A stretch of DNA of 64,000 bases from Stutzerimonas kunmingensis (GCF_021432085.1 NZ_CP090366.1:2232001-2296000); one strand, 5' to 3'; shown: positions 36,737-46,954, counted from the stretch's first letter. Notes: generated from the sequence alone by a model not told the origin. Numbers and translations are program-made.

Positions 36737-36754
36737 TGGCATGACGAATGCTTT
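36737..36754 (+). promoter_or_regulatory. Sigma-54 (-24/-12) promoter of the CrcZ/CrcY-like RNA
   Basis: TGGCATG-ACGAA-TGCTTT: GG at 36738-36739 and GC at 36750-36751 are separated by exactly ten bases, the invariant RpoN spacing, with TGGCA at -24 and TGCT at -12. Transcription should begin near 36763, which is where the A-rich RNA features start. Confidence 0.8.
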
Positions 36755-36762
36755 GTTATTGG

Positions 36763-37126
36763 CATAACAAGAACAAGAAAGCACATCCAATAACAAAAAC
36801 AACACGTAGCGACTCCGACACAATAAAAACAAGCAGGTGGGAGACGTAGCAAACTGATTCTTTTGGAGAGGAATTGCCCGACAGGTTTCCTGTCGACCGG
36901 ACCGAGAACAATAAAACTGCCTTGAGGCAGCTCCAGAACCGGTTGAGCCCGCGAGGGTAGTGGCAACATCAGCGACCAAAATAATCCGTTTGTTCTTTAT
37001 GTCCCTTATGGGACTGCTACTCGGACGATGTCCGACCGGGCTGCCAACAAAAACAACAAGCCCGTCAGCAGAAGAAGAACAAAGCAACACGACCTGAAGG
37101 GGAGCCTAGCGGCTCCCCTTTTTATT
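36763..37126 (+). ncRNA. CrcZ/CrcY-type small RNA (Hfq/Crc decoy)
   Basis: A transcript of about 360 nt is predicted from the sigma-54 start to the terminator. It carries at least six A-rich motifs of the AANAANAA kind recognised by Hfq with Crc: 36766-36780, 36789-36805, 36822-36832, 36907-36916, 37046-37059 and 37070-37086. Between them are short hairpins: 36879-36895 (CGACAGG stem), 36917-36930 (CTGCC), 37000-37014 (GTCCC), 37022-37034 (CGGAC), and 37037-37064, whose CGGGCT stem presents an A-rich loop. Pseudomonas CrcZ, CrcY and CrcX have this size, motif density and RpoN/CbrB control, and bind Hfq/Crc to lift catabolite repression. Which paralogue this is cannot be told; it is not next to cbrB. 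No convincing open reading frame covers it. Confidence 0.82.
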
Positions 37127-37127
37127 T
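37097..37127 (+). terminator. Rho-independent terminator of the CrcZ/CrcY-like RNA
   Basis: A 10-bp perfect stem (37097-37106 AAGGGGAGCC with 37111-37120), a TAGC tetraloop and a T-rich run (TTTTTATTT). It closes the predicted small RNA. Confidence 0.92.
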
Positions 37128-37294
37128 GGGCCGCAAGACAGCGGCCGCGCTGTCAGGCGTTGTGGGCATTGATTGTGTAATTGAGTGGGCTTCGATACAG
37201 CCAGGCTGGCTTTGCCGTACGGGTGAAGGCGCCAACGTGACGAATGCCGAGCTGTCAGATTGCAGCACGGCATTCGTCCAGCACGCAGTGGCGT

Positions 37295-38446
37295 TTACAG
37301 CGGGTAGTTCGCCAGCTCCCGCGCGATCAGCAGGCGCTGGATCTCGCTCGAGCCCTCGTAGATCTGCGTAATACGGGCATCGCGGTAATAGCGCTCGACC
37401 GGATAATCCTCAAGATAGCCGTAGCCACCGTGGATCTGCACCGCCTGCGAACAGACCTTCTCCGCCATTTCCGAGGCGAACAGCTTGGCCTGGGAGGCTT
37501 CTGACAGGCACGGCAGACCGGCGCTCTTCAGCCTTGCGGCATGCAGGATCAGCAGACGCGCCGCATTCAGCTGGGTCTGCATGTCGGCGAGCATGTTGGC
37601 GATGCTCTGGTGCTCGGCGATCGGCTTGCCGAACTGCACGCGCTCGCGGGCGTAGAGCAGGGCCGCTTCGAAGGCCGCGCGGGCGATGCCCACGGCCTGC
37701 GCGCCGATGCCGATGCGTCCGCCTTCGAGGTTCGACAGCGCAATCGCCAGGCCCTTGCCGCGCTCGCCAAGCAGATTGGTCTCCGGGATTCGGCAGTCGC
37801 TGAGCGAGACCGCGCAGGTGTCCGAAGCGCGGATACCCATCTTGTGTTCGCTGCGCTCCACCGCGAAGCCGGGCGTGTCGGTGGGCACCAGAAACGCGGA
37901 AAGTCCCTTCTTGCCGAGGTCCGGATCGGTCACCGCGAAAACGATGGCCAACTTCGCCCGCTTGGCATTGCTGCAGAACTGCTTGCTGCCGTTGAGTACC
38001 CACTGGCCGTCCACCAGCTCTGCGCGGGTGCGCAGGTTGTGCGCCTCGGAGCCGGCCTGCGGTTCGGTGAGGGCGAAGCAGCCGATGGCGCGACCGCTGG
38101 CCAGTTCCGCCAGCCACTCGTCCTTCTGCGCCTGCGAGCCGTAGTTCAGCACCGGGCCGCAACCCACCGAGTTGTGGATGCTCATCAGCGCGCCGGTGGC
38201 GCCATCGCCGACGGAGATTTCCTCCACGGCCAGGGCGTAGGCGACGTAGTCGATATAGCTGCCGCTCCATTCTTCCGGGACTACCATGCCGAGCAGGCCA
38301 AGCTCGCCCATCTGGGCGACCAGGGCGTCGTCGATCCAGCCGGCCTTTTCCCAGGCCTGTGCATGGGGTGCGATTTCGCGGCGGGCGAAGTCGCGCGCCA
38401 TGTCGCGGATCATGCGTTGGTCTTCGCTGAGTTCGAGGTCATGCAT
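37295..38446 (-). CDS. Acyl-CoA dehydrogenase, probable isobutyryl-CoA dehydrogenase
   Basis: A 383-residue FAD acyl-CoA dehydrogenase. [38 protein letters not shown] and [19 protein letters not shown] with catalytic Glu364 are present. In valine breakdown isobutyryl-CoA is oxidised to methacrylyl-CoA, and the gene is the last of a five-gene set that otherwise encodes exactly the following valine steps, so that role is favoured. It starts 38 bases after the 3-hydroxyisobutyryl-CoA hydrolase gene. Its stop faces the CrcZ/CrcY-like RNA, about 170 bases away. Confidence 0.9.
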   Translation of the reverse strand: MHDLELSEDQRMIRDMARDFARREIAPHAQAWEKAGWIDDALVAQMGELGLLGMVVPEEWSGSYIDYVAYALAVEEISVGDGATGALMSIHNSVGCGPVLNYGSQAQKDEWLAELASGRAIGCFALTEPQAGSEAHNLRTRAELVDGQWVLNGSKQFCSNAKRAKLAIVFAVTDPDLGKKGLSAFLVPTDTPGFAVERSEHKMGIRASDTCAVSLSDCRIPETNLLGERGKGLAIALSNLEGGRIGIGAQAVGIARAAFEAALLYARERVQFGKPIAEHQSIANMLADMQTQLNAARLLILHAARLKSAGLPCLSEASQAKLFASEMAEKVCSQAVQIHGGYGYLEDYPVERYYRDARITQIYEGSSEIQRLLIARELANYPL

Positions 38447-38483
38447 TGCGCGGTCTCTTCTTGTTGTTGTGCTGCAAAGAGGT

Positions 38484-39578
38484 TCAGGCCGTGGCGCTGC
38501 GGCGTGTCTTGCCGGTGGTGGCCTTGAAGCCGTCGAAGAACGCCTGGACGCGCTCCGGCGTGACCTCTGCCAGCGTCGGCGGATTCCAGCGTGGGGACTT
38601 GTCCTTGTCGATGATCAGCGCGCGCACGCCTTCCATGATGTCGCCCTTGGCGAACCATTGACGGTCCAGATGCAGCTCCAGGGCGAAGCAGTCGGCCAGC
38701 GGCAAATTGCGGCCGCGCCGCAGCATCTCCAGGGTGACGCACATCGCCAGGGGTGAGCGGCTGTCGAGCACCTTGAGGGTCTCGGCGGCCCAGTCGCTGA
38801 ATTCGGGACGGTTCTCGGCTGCCAGCGAGGCACGAACCGATGCCACGTCCTGCTTGGCGAAATGCTCGTCGATGGCCTGGTGCAGCGCTTTGAGTTCGGA
38901 ACCGGGCAGCCTGTTGGTGCCTAGTGTCGCCACCAGGGTGCGCAGCGCCTCCTGGGGATGGACCGACCAGCTCATGCGGTCCAGGCAGCGATCCAGCTCG
39001 GCAATCTGGTCGTGGCTGACGCACCAGTCCGCCAGGCCCACGTGCAGCGCATCGGCGGCGCGGATCTGCAGGCCGGTGACGCCCATGTAGGTGCCAAGCT
39101 CACCCGGCAGGCGCGAGAGGAAATAGCTGCCGCCCACATCCGGGAAATAGCCGATGCCGACTTCCGGCATGCCCATGCGCACGCGCTCGGTGACCACCCG
39201 CAGCGACGCGCCCTGGACCAGGCCCATGCCGCCGCCGAGGACGAAACCGTCCATCAGCGCCAGCAGTGGTTTCGGGTAGGCATGGATGTACTGATCGAGG
39301 GCGTATTCCTCCTCGAAGAAGGTTTCGTGCTCGGTGTCGCCGCGCTGGAAGCTGTCGTACAGCGAACGGATGTCACCGCCGGCGCAGAAGGCTTTTTCGC
39401 CATTGGCGCGCAGTACTACGGCATGAATCTGCGGATCGGCAGCCCAGGCGCTGAGCTGCTGGTGCAGCAGGCGGACCATTTCCAGGGTCACCGCATTCAG
39501 CCCGGCCGGGCGGTTGAGGGTGAGGTGGCCGACGTGGTTGCGTACGGCGGCCAGCACGGGGCGTTCGGTTGCACTCAT
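38484..39578 (-). CDS. 3-hydroxyisobutyryl-CoA hydrolase (enoyl-CoA hydratase/isomerase family)
   Basis: A 364-residue crotonase-fold protein, about 100 residues longer than enoyl-CoA hydratases, as is typical of 3-hydroxyisobutyryl-CoA hydrolase. [34 protein letters not shown] and [33 protein letters not shown] are family signatures; the E-x-x-x-x-x-x-D arrangement in [11 protein letters not shown] carries the catalytic acids. It frees 3-hydroxyisobutyrate from CoA in valine catabolism. Its start lies two bases after the mmsB stop. Confidence 0.9.
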   Translation of the reverse strand: MSATERPVLAAVRNHVGHLTLNRPAGLNAVTLEMVRLLHQQLSAWAADPQIHAVVLRANGEKAFCAGGDIRSLYDSFQRGDTEHETFFEEEYALDQYIHAYPKPLLALMDGFVLGGGMGLVQGASLRVVTERVRMGMPEVGIGYFPDVGGSYFLSRLPGELGTYMGVTGLQIRAADALHVGLADWCVSHDQIAELDRCLDRMSWSVHPQEALRTLVATLGTNRLPGSELKALHQAIDEHFAKQDVASVRASLAAENRPEFSDWAAETLKVLDSRSPLAMCVTLEMLRRGRNLPLADCFALELHLDRQWFAKGDIMEGVRALIIDKDKSPRWNPPTLAEVTPERVQAFFDGFKATTGKTRRSATA

Positions 39579-39580
39579 GG

Positions 39581-40471
39581 TCAGGTGTCCTTGCGGTACT
39601 GATTGATGATCGCCGAGAAGTCCAAGCCGCCATGACCCTGGGCGCTGAAGCTCTGGTAGAGCTGCTGGGCGAGGGCGCCGAGGATTACCGGCTGGCGCAC
39701 CTGCTTGGCGGCCTCGGTGGCCAGGCCGAGGTCCTTGAGCATCAGATCGCTGCCGAAGCCGCCGCTGTAGCCGCGTGAGGACGGAACGTTGTCCAGCACG
39801 CCGGGGAAGGGGTTGTAGGTATCCGAGCTCCAGCAGCGGCCGCTGGAGGTGTTGATCACGCCGGCCAGGGTCTTGGCATCCATGCCCAGCGCGACGCCCA
39901 GCGCCATCGCCTCGGCGACGCCGATCATGGAAATGCCCAGCAGCATGTTGTTGGCGACCTTGGCCACCTGGCCGTTGCCGGCTGCACCGCAGTGCACGAT
40001 GTTCTTGCCCATGGCCGCGAGGATCGGCTGCGCACGGTCGAAGTCCGCGTCGCTGCCACCGACCATGAAGGTCAGGGTGCCGGCTGCTGCACCGCCGGTG
40101 CCGCCGGAGACCGGTGCGTCGAGCATCGGGTTGCCATGCTCGGCGGCGGCCTTGGCCACTTCGCGGGCGCTGTGCGGATCGATGGTCGAACAGTCGATCA
40201 GCATCACACCGGCACGGCTGCTGGCGATCAAGCCGTTCGCGCCCAAGTACACGCTCTTCACATGGGCTGCGGCCGGCAGCATGGTGATGATCAGCTCGGC
40301 GTTGCCCTGGGCGATGGCGGTCGGAGAGTCGACCGGCAGCGCACCGGCGCCGACCAGGTTTTCGACGGCCGCGGCGTTGAGGTCGAAGACGCTGAGTTGG
40401 TGGCCTGCCTTGAGCAGGTTGTGGGCCATGGGCGCGCCCATGTTGCCGAGACCAATGAATCCGATATGCAT
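39581..40471 (-). CDS. mmsB: 3-hydroxyisobutyrate dehydrogenase MmsB
   Basis: A 296-residue beta-hydroxyacid dehydrogenase that oxidises 3-hydroxyisobutyrate to methylmalonate semialdehyde with NAD. The Rossmann motif GFIGLGNMGAPMA is at residues 4-16, DAPVSGGTGGAAAGTLTFMVGG binds substrate, and the catalytic lysine is in GQVAKVANNMLLG. It sits between the hydrolase and the enoyl-CoA hydratase genes in the valine operon, and MmsA downstream in the pathway takes its product. Confidence 0.93.
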   Translation of the reverse strand: MHIGFIGLGNMGAPMAHNLLKAGHQLSVFDLNAAAVENLVGAGALPVDSPTAIAQGNAELIITMLPAAAHVKSVYLGANGLIASSRAGVMLIDCSTIDPHSAREVAKAAAEHGNPMLDAPVSGGTGGAAAGTLTFMVGGSDADFDRAQPILAAMGKNIVHCGAAGNGQVAKVANNMLLGISMIGVAEAMALGVALGMDAKTLAGVINTSSGRCWSSDTYNPFPGVLDNVPSSRGYSGGFGSDLMLKDLGLATEAAKQVRQPVILGALAQQLYQSFSAQGHGGLDFSAIINQYRKDT

Positions 40472-40507
40472 GGCGTGTTTCCTCTTCTTGTTATGGCCAG
40501 ATGCGGC

Positions 40508-41281
40508 TTAGCGATTGGTGAACTCAGGCTTGCGCTTCTCGCTGAACGCGGCCATGCCTTCCTTCTGGTCGGCAGTGGCGAACACCGCGTGGAACACACG
40601 ACGCTCGAAGCGGATGCCTTCGGCCAGCGTGGTTTCGAAGGCGCGATTGACGCTTTCCTTGATCATCATGGTGGCCGGCAGGGATTTCTCGGCGATCACG
40701 CGGGCGGCCTTGAGGGTTTCCTTCAGCAGGCTTTCGGCTGGGAACACACGGGCGACGAGGCCGGCGCGCTCGGCTTCGGCAGCGTCCATCTGGCGGCCAG
40801 TCAGGCACATGTCCATGGCCTTGGCTTTGCCCACTGCACGGGTCAGACGCTGGGTGCCGCCGATGCCCGGCAGCACACCGAGGTTGACTTCCGGTTGGCC
40901 AAAACGCGCGTTGTCGCCGGCAAAGATCATGTCGCAGAGCAACGCCAGTTCGCAGCCGCCGCCCAGGGCGTAACCGGCGACAGCGGCAATCAGCGGCTTG
41001 CGGCGGGTGGCGATACGATCGGCTTCGGCGAAAAGATCGTCGAGATAGACCTGCGGGTAGGACAGCTCGGCCATTTCCTTGATGTCGGCGCCGGCGGCAA
41101 AGGCCTTGGGCGAGCCGGTCAGGACGATGCAGCCGATCTGTGGATTGGCCTCGAGCTGGCCCAGCGCCTGGTTCAGCTCGCTGATCAGTTGGGCGTTGAG
41201 CGCGTTGAGCGCCTGCGGCCGGTTAAGGGTGATCAGAGCAACGCGTTCTTTGATTTCTACGAGCAGGGTTTCGAATGTCAT
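40508..41281 (-). CDS. Enoyl-CoA hydratase
   Basis: A 257-residue crotonase. [17 protein letters not shown] forms the oxyanion hole, and the two catalytic glutamates are in [14 protein letters not shown] and [25 protein letters not shown]. In this operon it would hydrate methacrylyl-CoA to 3-hydroxyisobutyryl-CoA. ATG 41281 ([22 protein letters not shown]) has AAAGGA upstream; the frame remains open well beyond it without family similarity. Confidence 0.93.
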   Translation of the reverse strand: MTFETLLVEIKERVALITLNRPQALNALNAQLISELNQALGQLEANPQIGCIVLTGSPKAFAAGADIKEMAELSYPQVYLDDLFAEADRIATRRKPLIAAVAGYALGGGCELALLCDMIFAGDNARFGQPEVNLGVLPGIGGTQRLTRAVGKAKAMDMCLTGRQMDAAEAERAGLVARVFPAESLLKETLKAARVIAEKSLPATMMIKESVNRAFETTLAEGIRFERRVFHAVFATADQKEGMAAFSEKRKPEFTNR

Positions 41282-41327
41282 TTCAGCATCCTTTGGGCCG
41301 GCGCGCGCGCCGGCTTGGTGAGTGATT

Positions 41328-42839
41328 TCACTTAAGATTGATGGTGGTGTTGACCGGGCCGCCGACCTCGTTCTCATCGAACCAGCGTTCGGTGATGGTC
41401 TTGGTCTGGGTGTAGAACTGCACCACCTGCTTGCCGTACGGGCCGAGGTCGCCGAGCTTGGAAGCGCGTGAGCCGGTGAAGGAGAACATCGGTACCGGCA
41501 CCGGGATCGGTACGTTGATGCCCACCTGACCCACATCGATCTCTTCCTGGAAGTGCCGCGCGGCCGCGCCAGAGCGGGTGAAGATGGCGGTGCCGTTGCC
41601 GTTCGGGTTGGCGTTGATCAGCGTGATGGCTTCGTCCATGGTCGCTGCCGCCATGACGCAGAGGACCGGGCCGAAGATTTCTTCCTGATAGATGCTCATC
41701 TCGCGGGTAACGCCGGAGAAGATCGTCGGGCCGACGAAGTTGCCCTTTTCGTAGCCGCTGACGCTCGGGTTGCGGCCGTCCAGCTCCAGCTTGGCGCCTT
41801 CGCGTACGCCGCGTTCGATCAGCCCGCTGACGCGATCCAGCGCCGCGCAGGAAACCAGCGGACCGACGTCGGTGCCGGCCTCGACACCGGCGTTGACCTT
41901 GAGTGTCTGCGCCTTGGCGACCAGATCGGGAATCCAGGCCTGCGCTTCGCCCACCAGCACCACCACCGACAGCGCCATGCAGCGCTGGCCGGCCGCACCG
42001 AAGGCAGCACCGGCGAGGTTGTTGAGGGTCTGCTCCTTGTGCGCATCGGGCAGCACGATGGCGTGGTTCTTCGCGCCCATCATGCACTGCACGCGCTTGC
42101 CGGCCTGGCTGGCGCGGTTGTAGACGTGGGTGCCGACCCTGGTCGAGCCAACGAAGGATACCGCCTTGATATCCGGGTGGTCGCAGATCGCATTTACCGC
42201 GTCCGCACCGCCATGCACCACGTTGAGCACGCCCGGTGGCACGCCGGCTTCCAGCGCCAGTTCGCACAGGCGCATGGTGACCATCGGGTCCTGCTCGGAC
42301 GGCTTGAGGACAAAGGTGTTACCGGTGGCGATGGCCATCGGGAACATCCACAGCGGGATCATCGCTGGGAAGTTGAACGGCGTGATGCCGGCGCAGACGC
42401 CCAGCGGCTGCAGCAGGGTATAGGTATCGACGCCGGCGGCGACGTTGTTCGCCAGCTCGCCGAGCTGCAGGTTGCCGATACCGGCGGCGTGCTCGACCAC
42501 TTCCAGGCCGCGGAACACATCGCCCTCGGCATCGGCCAGGGTCTTGCCCTGTTCGGCGGTGAGGATCGCCGCCAGCTCCTTCATGTTTTCACGAATCAGT
42601 TGCTGGTACTTGAGGAAGATGCGCGCACGCGCACCGATCGGTGTCTTGCGCCAGGTCTTGAAGGCTTTCTGGCCGCTGGCGACGGCACGGTCGATTTCCT
42701 CGGCAGTCGCAAAAGGCACGCGCGCCAGGACTTCCTGGGTCGCCGGGTTGACGACATCGCGCCAGTCCTGGGTCGTCGATTCGATAAATTCACCGTCGAT
42801 CAGCAATTTAACGGTAGGAATGGAGCTGGACGTTGTCAT
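41328..42839 (-). CDS. mmsA: Methylmalonate-semialdehyde dehydrogenase (acylating) MmsA
   Basis: A 503-residue CoA-dependent aldehyde dehydrogenase converting methylmalonate semialdehyde to propionyl-CoA, the end of valine (and thymine) breakdown. [30 protein letters not shown] binds NAD and the nucleophilic cysteine, about residue 286, is in [18 protein letters not shown] 42839 has GGAGAG just upstream and starts the family N terminus; an in-frame ATG 12 codons earlier is an alternative. It is the first gene of the valine operon, divergent from a LysR gene. Confidence 0.93.
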   Translation of the reverse strand: MTTSSSIPTVKLLIDGEFIESTTQDWRDVVNPATQEVLARVPFATAEEIDRAVASGQKAFKTWRKTPIGARARIFLKYQQLIRENMKELAAILTAEQGKTLADAEGDVFRGLEVVEHAAGIGNLQLGELANNVAAGVDTYTLLQPLGVCAGITPFNFPAMIPLWMFPMAIATGNTFVLKPSEQDPMVTMRLCELALEAGVPPGVLNVVHGGADAVNAICDHPDIKAVSFVGSTRVGTHVYNRASQAGKRVQCMMGAKNHAIVLPDAHKEQTLNNLAGAAFGAAGQRCMALSVVVLVGEAQAWIPDLVAKAQTLKVNAGVEAGTDVGPLVSCAALDRVSGLIERGVREGAKLELDGRNPSVSGYEKGNFVGPTIFSGVTREMSIYQEEIFGPVLCVMAAATMDEAITLINANPNGNGTAIFTRSGAAARHFQEEIDVGQVGINVPIPVPVPMFSFTGSRASKLGDLGPYGKQVVQFYTQTKTITERWFDENEVGGPVNTTINLK

Positions 42840-42995
42840 AAGGCTCTCCGCCTGAAAAGGCACTGTTGTTGTCATGGCTCGCGGACGGCTGCGATCAGTT
42901 GCACTGAATGTAGCAATGCAAAAAACCACATTACAATGCGATCGACTGCAGAGTCGCTCTGCATAAATGCACAGGAGCTGATGGAGGCTTCAACC

Positions 42996-43886
42996 ATGGA
43001 CTGGGACAATCTGCGCTATTTCCTCGAGGTCGCCCGAGCGGGGCGGCTGACGACCGCGGCGCGCCGGCTCGCTGTCGACCACACCACCGTGTCCCGTCGT
43101 TTGCAGGCGCTGGAAAAAAGCATGGGCCTGCAGCTCTTCCTGCGCGAGCCGGGTGGTTACAAGCTCACCGAAGCCGGGCGCAATCTGTTGCCGCGGGTCG
43201 AGGCCATGGAAAGCGCCAGCGTGGCCATCGAACATTCGCTGCCGAGCATGGCCGACGGCCTGTCCGGGCAGGTGCGCATCGGCGCCACCGAGGGTTACGG
43301 CACGGTGATGCTCGCCGGCCAGCTCACCGGGCTCAGTCGGCGCTATCCGCACCTGAACATCGACCTGCTGGCGTTGCCGCGCGCGGTGCGACTGTCGCGT
43401 CATGAGGCGGATATCGTCATCACCCTGGAACGCCCGGAGCGTGGACCGTTCATCATCACCCGGCTCACCGACTACGTGCTGCGGCTGTATGCGTCGCCGG
43501 CGTATCTCGACGAACACCCGCCGATCCGCAGCCGAGAGGATCTGGCCGCGCACCGCTTCGTCAGCTACGTGGATGACCTGCTGTTCAGCAAGGAGCTGCT
43601 GTTTCTCGATGGCATCGCCGACGCCCGCTCCATCGGCCTGCGCAGCACCAGCCTGCTGGCGCAGCAGGAAGCAGTGGCGATGGGGGCTGGGATCGCGATC
43701 CTGCCGGCGTTTTCCGCCGACGCCGATCCTCGGTTGCGACTGCTGCTGCCGGAGGAGGTCAGCTTTACCCGCACCTTCTGGATGCTGATGCCGATCGAGT
43801 TCAAGGACCTGGCGCGCATGCGCACGACCTGGGACTACCTGAAGGAAATGGCGCAGCAGAACCAGGGCCGACTGCTGGGCCAGTAG
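42996..43886 (+). CDS. LysR family transcriptional regulator
   Basis: A 296-residue LysR protein with an N-terminal winged helix (MDWDNLRYFLEVARAGRLTTAARRLAVDHTTVSRRLQALEK) and a substrate-binding domain. ATG 42996 has GGAGG eight bases upstream. It is transcribed away from mmsA across a 156-base gap, the usual layout for a LysR regulator and its target, so control of the valine operon is likely. P. aeruginosa uses the AraC-type MmsR for this operon, so the regulator differs here. Confidence 0.92.
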   Translation: MDWDNLRYFLEVARAGRLTTAARRLAVDHTTVSRRLQALEKSMGLQLFLREPGGYKLTEAGRNLLPRVEAMESASVAIEHSLPSMADGLSGQVRIGATEGYGTVMLAGQLTGLSRRYPHLNIDLLALPRAVRLSRHEADIVITLERPERGPFIITRLTDYVLRLYASPAYLDEHPPIRSREDLAAHRFVSYVDDLLFSKELLFLDGIADARSIGLRSTSLLAQQEAVAMGAGIAILPAFSADADPRLRLLLPEEVSFTRTFWMLMPIEFKDLARMRTTWDYLKEMAQQNQGRLLGQ

Positions 43887-44009
43887 TTATCGCTGGCCGA
43901 GCTGTCCAGAGAACCAGGGCGGCGCCGCGAGAGTGCCGGGAGCTTTACGCTTCAGCCGTGTATGGCAGTTATGCGCAGGCGGCACATCATCGAGGCGCTG
44001 CCCGGTCGA

Positions 44010-44363
44010 TCAGACGCGCGGCGTGGTGCGGCTTTCGTTGCCCATGGGGGTGGAGTCCGGCATTTGTACGCTGGTATCGGTGAAGTCCGAACTATGCACT
44101 TCGGAATCCATCGGCATATGGCTGTAGCGCTGGCTTGGCAGTGCCGGCTTCGCTTCCATCTCGGTCAACAGGCGCTTGCCCTCGCAACGGCCGCTGATGC
44201 CGCGGGCCAGGGCCATGCCGCCCATTGCCAGCTCGGCCAGACCGAAAATTCCGCCACGACGCAGCCCTTTGCCCATCAACACCAGGCCGCCGGCCAGCGA
44301 GGCGGCGCGCTCCCAGCCGTGGACGTTCTGTGGGGCGGATTTGTCGAACATTTGCTTGATCAT
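44010..44363 (-). CDS. DUF2892 (YgaP-like transmembrane) protein
   Basis: A 117-residue protein. Residues 15-62 (NVHGWERAASLAGGLVLMGKGLRRGG, then a second short helix) match the small DUF2892 membrane hairpin, which usually ends in GHC; here the end is SGRC. The C-terminal half is polar and probably disordered. ATG 44363 has GAGGAT upstream. It ends convergent with the LysR gene and lies near the end of glgP without sharing its transcript. Confidence 0.75.
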   Translation of the reverse strand: MIKQMFDKSAPQNVHGWERAASLAGGLVLMGKGLRRGGIFGLAELAMGGMALARGISGRCEGKRLLTEMEAKPALPSQRYSHMPMDSEVHSSDFTDTSVQMPDSTPMGNESRTTPRV

Positions 44364-44428
44364 GACGCGGCATCCTCTATGCAGGTGGTTTATAGATGAC
44401 TGCGGCGTGCGGGTAGCGTTCCGGCTGT

Positions 44429-46954
44429 TCATCGCTGCCAGAGAATGAGCGGCAGCTCCAACGGCACCGCCAGGCCCAGCGCGGGGCTGGGGACGACCCG
44501 TGCCGTGTAGTCGGCCTCAGGGCGCTGGGTGCTCAGCTCGGTCCGGAAGCTGGCGTATGAGCCTTCGTGGCGCTGGAGTACCAACGTGTGGACGCTGGCC
44601 GGCTCCGCTCCCTGCGATTCGGCGAACAGCTGCACGGCTATCTGCTCCGGTTCGATTCGGCCGAGGTGCAGGCGAGCCTCGATGTGCTGGGCATCGCCCT
44701 CGCGCCGCCACTCAAGCTGTTCGAAGGCCAGTTCGTGCCAGTAACTGCGCAAACTGGTGATTCGGCGCGACATCTCGCTGGCCAACGCAGAACCATCCGC
44801 GCAGCGCTGTCGGTAGTTGCCGGACAGCGGCAGGTAATAGCGCTCGGTGTATTCACGCACCGTCCGGTCGGCGGAAAAGCGTTCCACCAGAGCACTCATG
44901 CTGCGGCGCATGCGTTTCACCCAGGCGGTGGGGATGTCCTGCTGGTCGCGCTGGTAGAAGCAGGGCACGACTTGCTCTTCGAGTAGCCGATACAGCTGTT
45001 CGGCGTCCGCGGCATCGTGTTCGGGTTCGTGCTCCAAGCCGTCGCCGACGGCCCAGCCGAGGTCGGCGGCATAGGCTTCGGCCCACCAGCCGTCGAGCTG
45101 CGAAAGATTCAGCCCACCGTTGGCCAGGACCTTCATGCCGCTGGTGCCACTGGCTTCCCACGGGCGACGCGGGGTATTCAGCCAGACATCCACGCCCTGC
45201 ACCATGTGCCGGGCGATACGCATGTCATAGTCCTCGAGAAAAACCACGTGGCCGGCAATATCGGGGCGCGCGGCGAGCCGCTGCCATTCGCTGAGCAGCG
45301 CCTGGCCTGCGCGATCGGCGGGGTGCGCCTTGCCGGCAACCAGCAGCTGCACCGGGTAATCGCGATGGGTGAGGAGGCGCGCCAGCCGTTCCGGGTCCTG
45401 CAGCAGCAGGTTGGGGCGTTTGTAGGCGGCGAAGCGCCGGGCAAAGCCCAGCGTCAGCCGTTGCGGATGCAGGCGCGAGCCGGCGAATTCGATCTCCGCA
45501 GGCGAGGCGCCGTGCACCGCGAGGCTGCGGGCCAGGTGGCTGCGTACGAAGCTGAGCAGTTCGCCACGAGCATGCTGGCGGATCTGCCACAGCCAGCGGT
45601 CATCGACCTGGGCCAGAAGATCGTCCACTGAGGCCTGGTCGGTGCCGCGCCAGGGAATCTCATCGCCATGCAGCTCATACCAGTGGGCTTCGGCGTCCGG
45701 CGATACCCAGGTCGGCAGATGGATGCCATTGGTGACATGACCGATCGGCACCGACTCGAGCGGCCAGCGCGGATAAAGCTCGCGGAAGATGTAGCGACTG
45801 GTGCGGCCATGCAGCTGGCTGACGGCGTTGACCGCCCCGGCCCCGCGCGTTGCCAGGTAGGCCATGTTAAATGGCTCGTGTGGGTCGTGCACATGCTTGC
45901 GTCCCATGGCCAGCAGCGCCTGCAGCGGGATGCCCAGTTCGTACTCGGCATAGCGCTCCAGGTATTTGCTCAGCAGCTCCGGCGGAAAGCGGTCGAAGCC
46001 GGCTTCGACGGGCGTATGGGTCGTGAACAGATTGCCCGCGCGGGTTGCGTGGAGCGCCACTTCGAAGGACACGCGCTCCCTGGCCATGTAACTGCGGGCG
46101 CGTTCCAGTACGGCGAATGCTGCGTGGCCGTCGTTCAGGTGAAGCACATCGGCCTGCAGCCCGGCGGCTTCGAGCAGCCGCCAGCCGCCGATGCCCAGCA
46201 CCAGCTCCTGGCGCAGACGCATTTCGTTGTCGCCACCGTAGAGTTCGCTGGTGATCAGTCGTGCGATGGGCGGGTTGGCAGGGTCGTTGGTGTCCAGCAA
46301 TAGCAGGCGGTGGCGGCCGACCCTGGCCTGCCAGCCGCGCAGCCAGATCTGCACGCCGGGCAGCTGGATCGCAAAACGCAATGCTGTTCCGCTGGCGTCG
46401 AGCAGCGGTTCGATGGGCATCTGCCGGGTGTCATTGACCGGGTAGAGCGCCTGCTGGCGACCATCCGGGCCGATGCTCTGGCGAAAATAGCCGTGCTGCC
46501 AGAGCATGCCTACTGCGGTTATCGGTACGCCGAGGTCGTTGGCGGCCTTGAGCTGGTCACCGGCGACATTGCCGAGCCCGCCGGAGTAGATCGGCAGCGC
46601 CTCGCTGAGCATGTACTCCATGGAGAAGTAGGCGACTCGCGCGAGTTGTTCGCTGTAACTCTGGTCACCGTGACTTTGACTGGCGAACCAGGTCGCCCGC
46701 TCCAGGCGTGCCTGCTGAGCTTCGACGATGCCCTCCACCAGACGATGGCATTCAGCGCGCTGCAGCAGTGCTTCCAGCTTCTGCAGCGGCACCGTGCTGA
46801 GCACCAGGCTGGGATTGCGCGTGAGCTGCCACAGGTCGTTATCGATCAGCTGCCACAGGTCATCGTTCTGGCTGGTCCAGCGGATGGACTGATCAAAGGC
46901 GAGCTGGCGCAGGGTTTCCGGGGTGATGGCGGGGCGTTCGGATGCAGGCGTCAT
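44429..46954 (-). CDS. glgP: Alpha-glucan phosphorylase (GT35)
   Basis: An 841-residue glycogen/maltodextrin phosphorylase that releases glucose 1-phosphate. It belongs to the branch without the extended allosteric sites: VAYFSMEYMLSEALPIYSGGLGNVAGD at the N terminus, GHVTNGIHLPTWVSP in the middle and the PLP site RRPWEASGTSGMKVLANGGLNLSQLDGWW with Lys near 606. The length (about 840) is normal. The gene stands without other glg genes in this window. It is 75 bases downstream of the stop of the EEP-family gene and has its own short leader. Confidence 0.93.
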   Translation of the reverse strand: MTPASERPAITPETLRQLAFDQSIRWTSQNDDLWQLIDNDLWQLTRNPSLVLSTVPLQKLEALLQRAECHRLVEGIVEAQQARLERATWFASQSHGDQSYSEQLARVAYFSMEYMLSEALPIYSGGLGNVAGDQLKAANDLGVPITAVGMLWQHGYFRQSIGPDGRQQALYPVNDTRQMPIEPLLDASGTALRFAIQLPGVQIWLRGWQARVGRHRLLLLDTNDPANPPIARLITSELYGGDNEMRLRQELVLGIGGWRLLEAAGLQADVLHLNDGHAAFAVLERARSYMARERVSFEVALHATRAGNLFTTHTPVEAGFDRFPPELLSKYLERYAEYELGIPLQALLAMGRKHVHDPHEPFNMAYLATRGAGAVNAVSQLHGRTSRYIFRELYPRWPLESVPIGHVTNGIHLPTWVSPDAEAHWYELHGDEIPWRGTDQASVDDLLAQVDDRWLWQIRQHARGELLSFVRSHLARSLAVHGASPAEIEFAGSRLHPQRLTLGFARRFAAYKRPNLLLQDPERLARLLTHRDYPVQLLVAGKAHPADRAGQALLSEWQRLAARPDIAGHVVFLEDYDMRIARHMVQGVDVWLNTPRRPWEASGTSGMKVLANGGLNLSQLDGWWAEAYAADLGWAVGDGLEHEPEHDAADAEQLYRLLEEQVVPCFYQRDQQDIPTAWVKRMRRSMSALVERFSADRTVREYTERYYLPLSGNYRQRCADGSALASEMSRRITSLRSYWHELAFEQLEWRREGDAQHIEARLHLGRIEPEQIAVQLFAESQGAEPASVHTLVLQRHEGSYASFRTELSTQRPEADYTARVVPSPALGLAVPLELPLILWQR

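Noticed and set aside
36530..37090. Short open frames on both strands across the small RNA locus
   Set aside because: They lack ribosome sites and coding character, and the RpoN promoter, A-rich motifs and terminator explain the stretch better as a non-coding RNA.
41553..43886. A 777-codon open frame on the plus strand running through mmsA into the LysR gene
   Set aside because: Its first 481 codons are antisense to mmsA and look compositional (rich in Arg, Gly, Asp, His); only the part from ATG 42996 is a real LysR protein.
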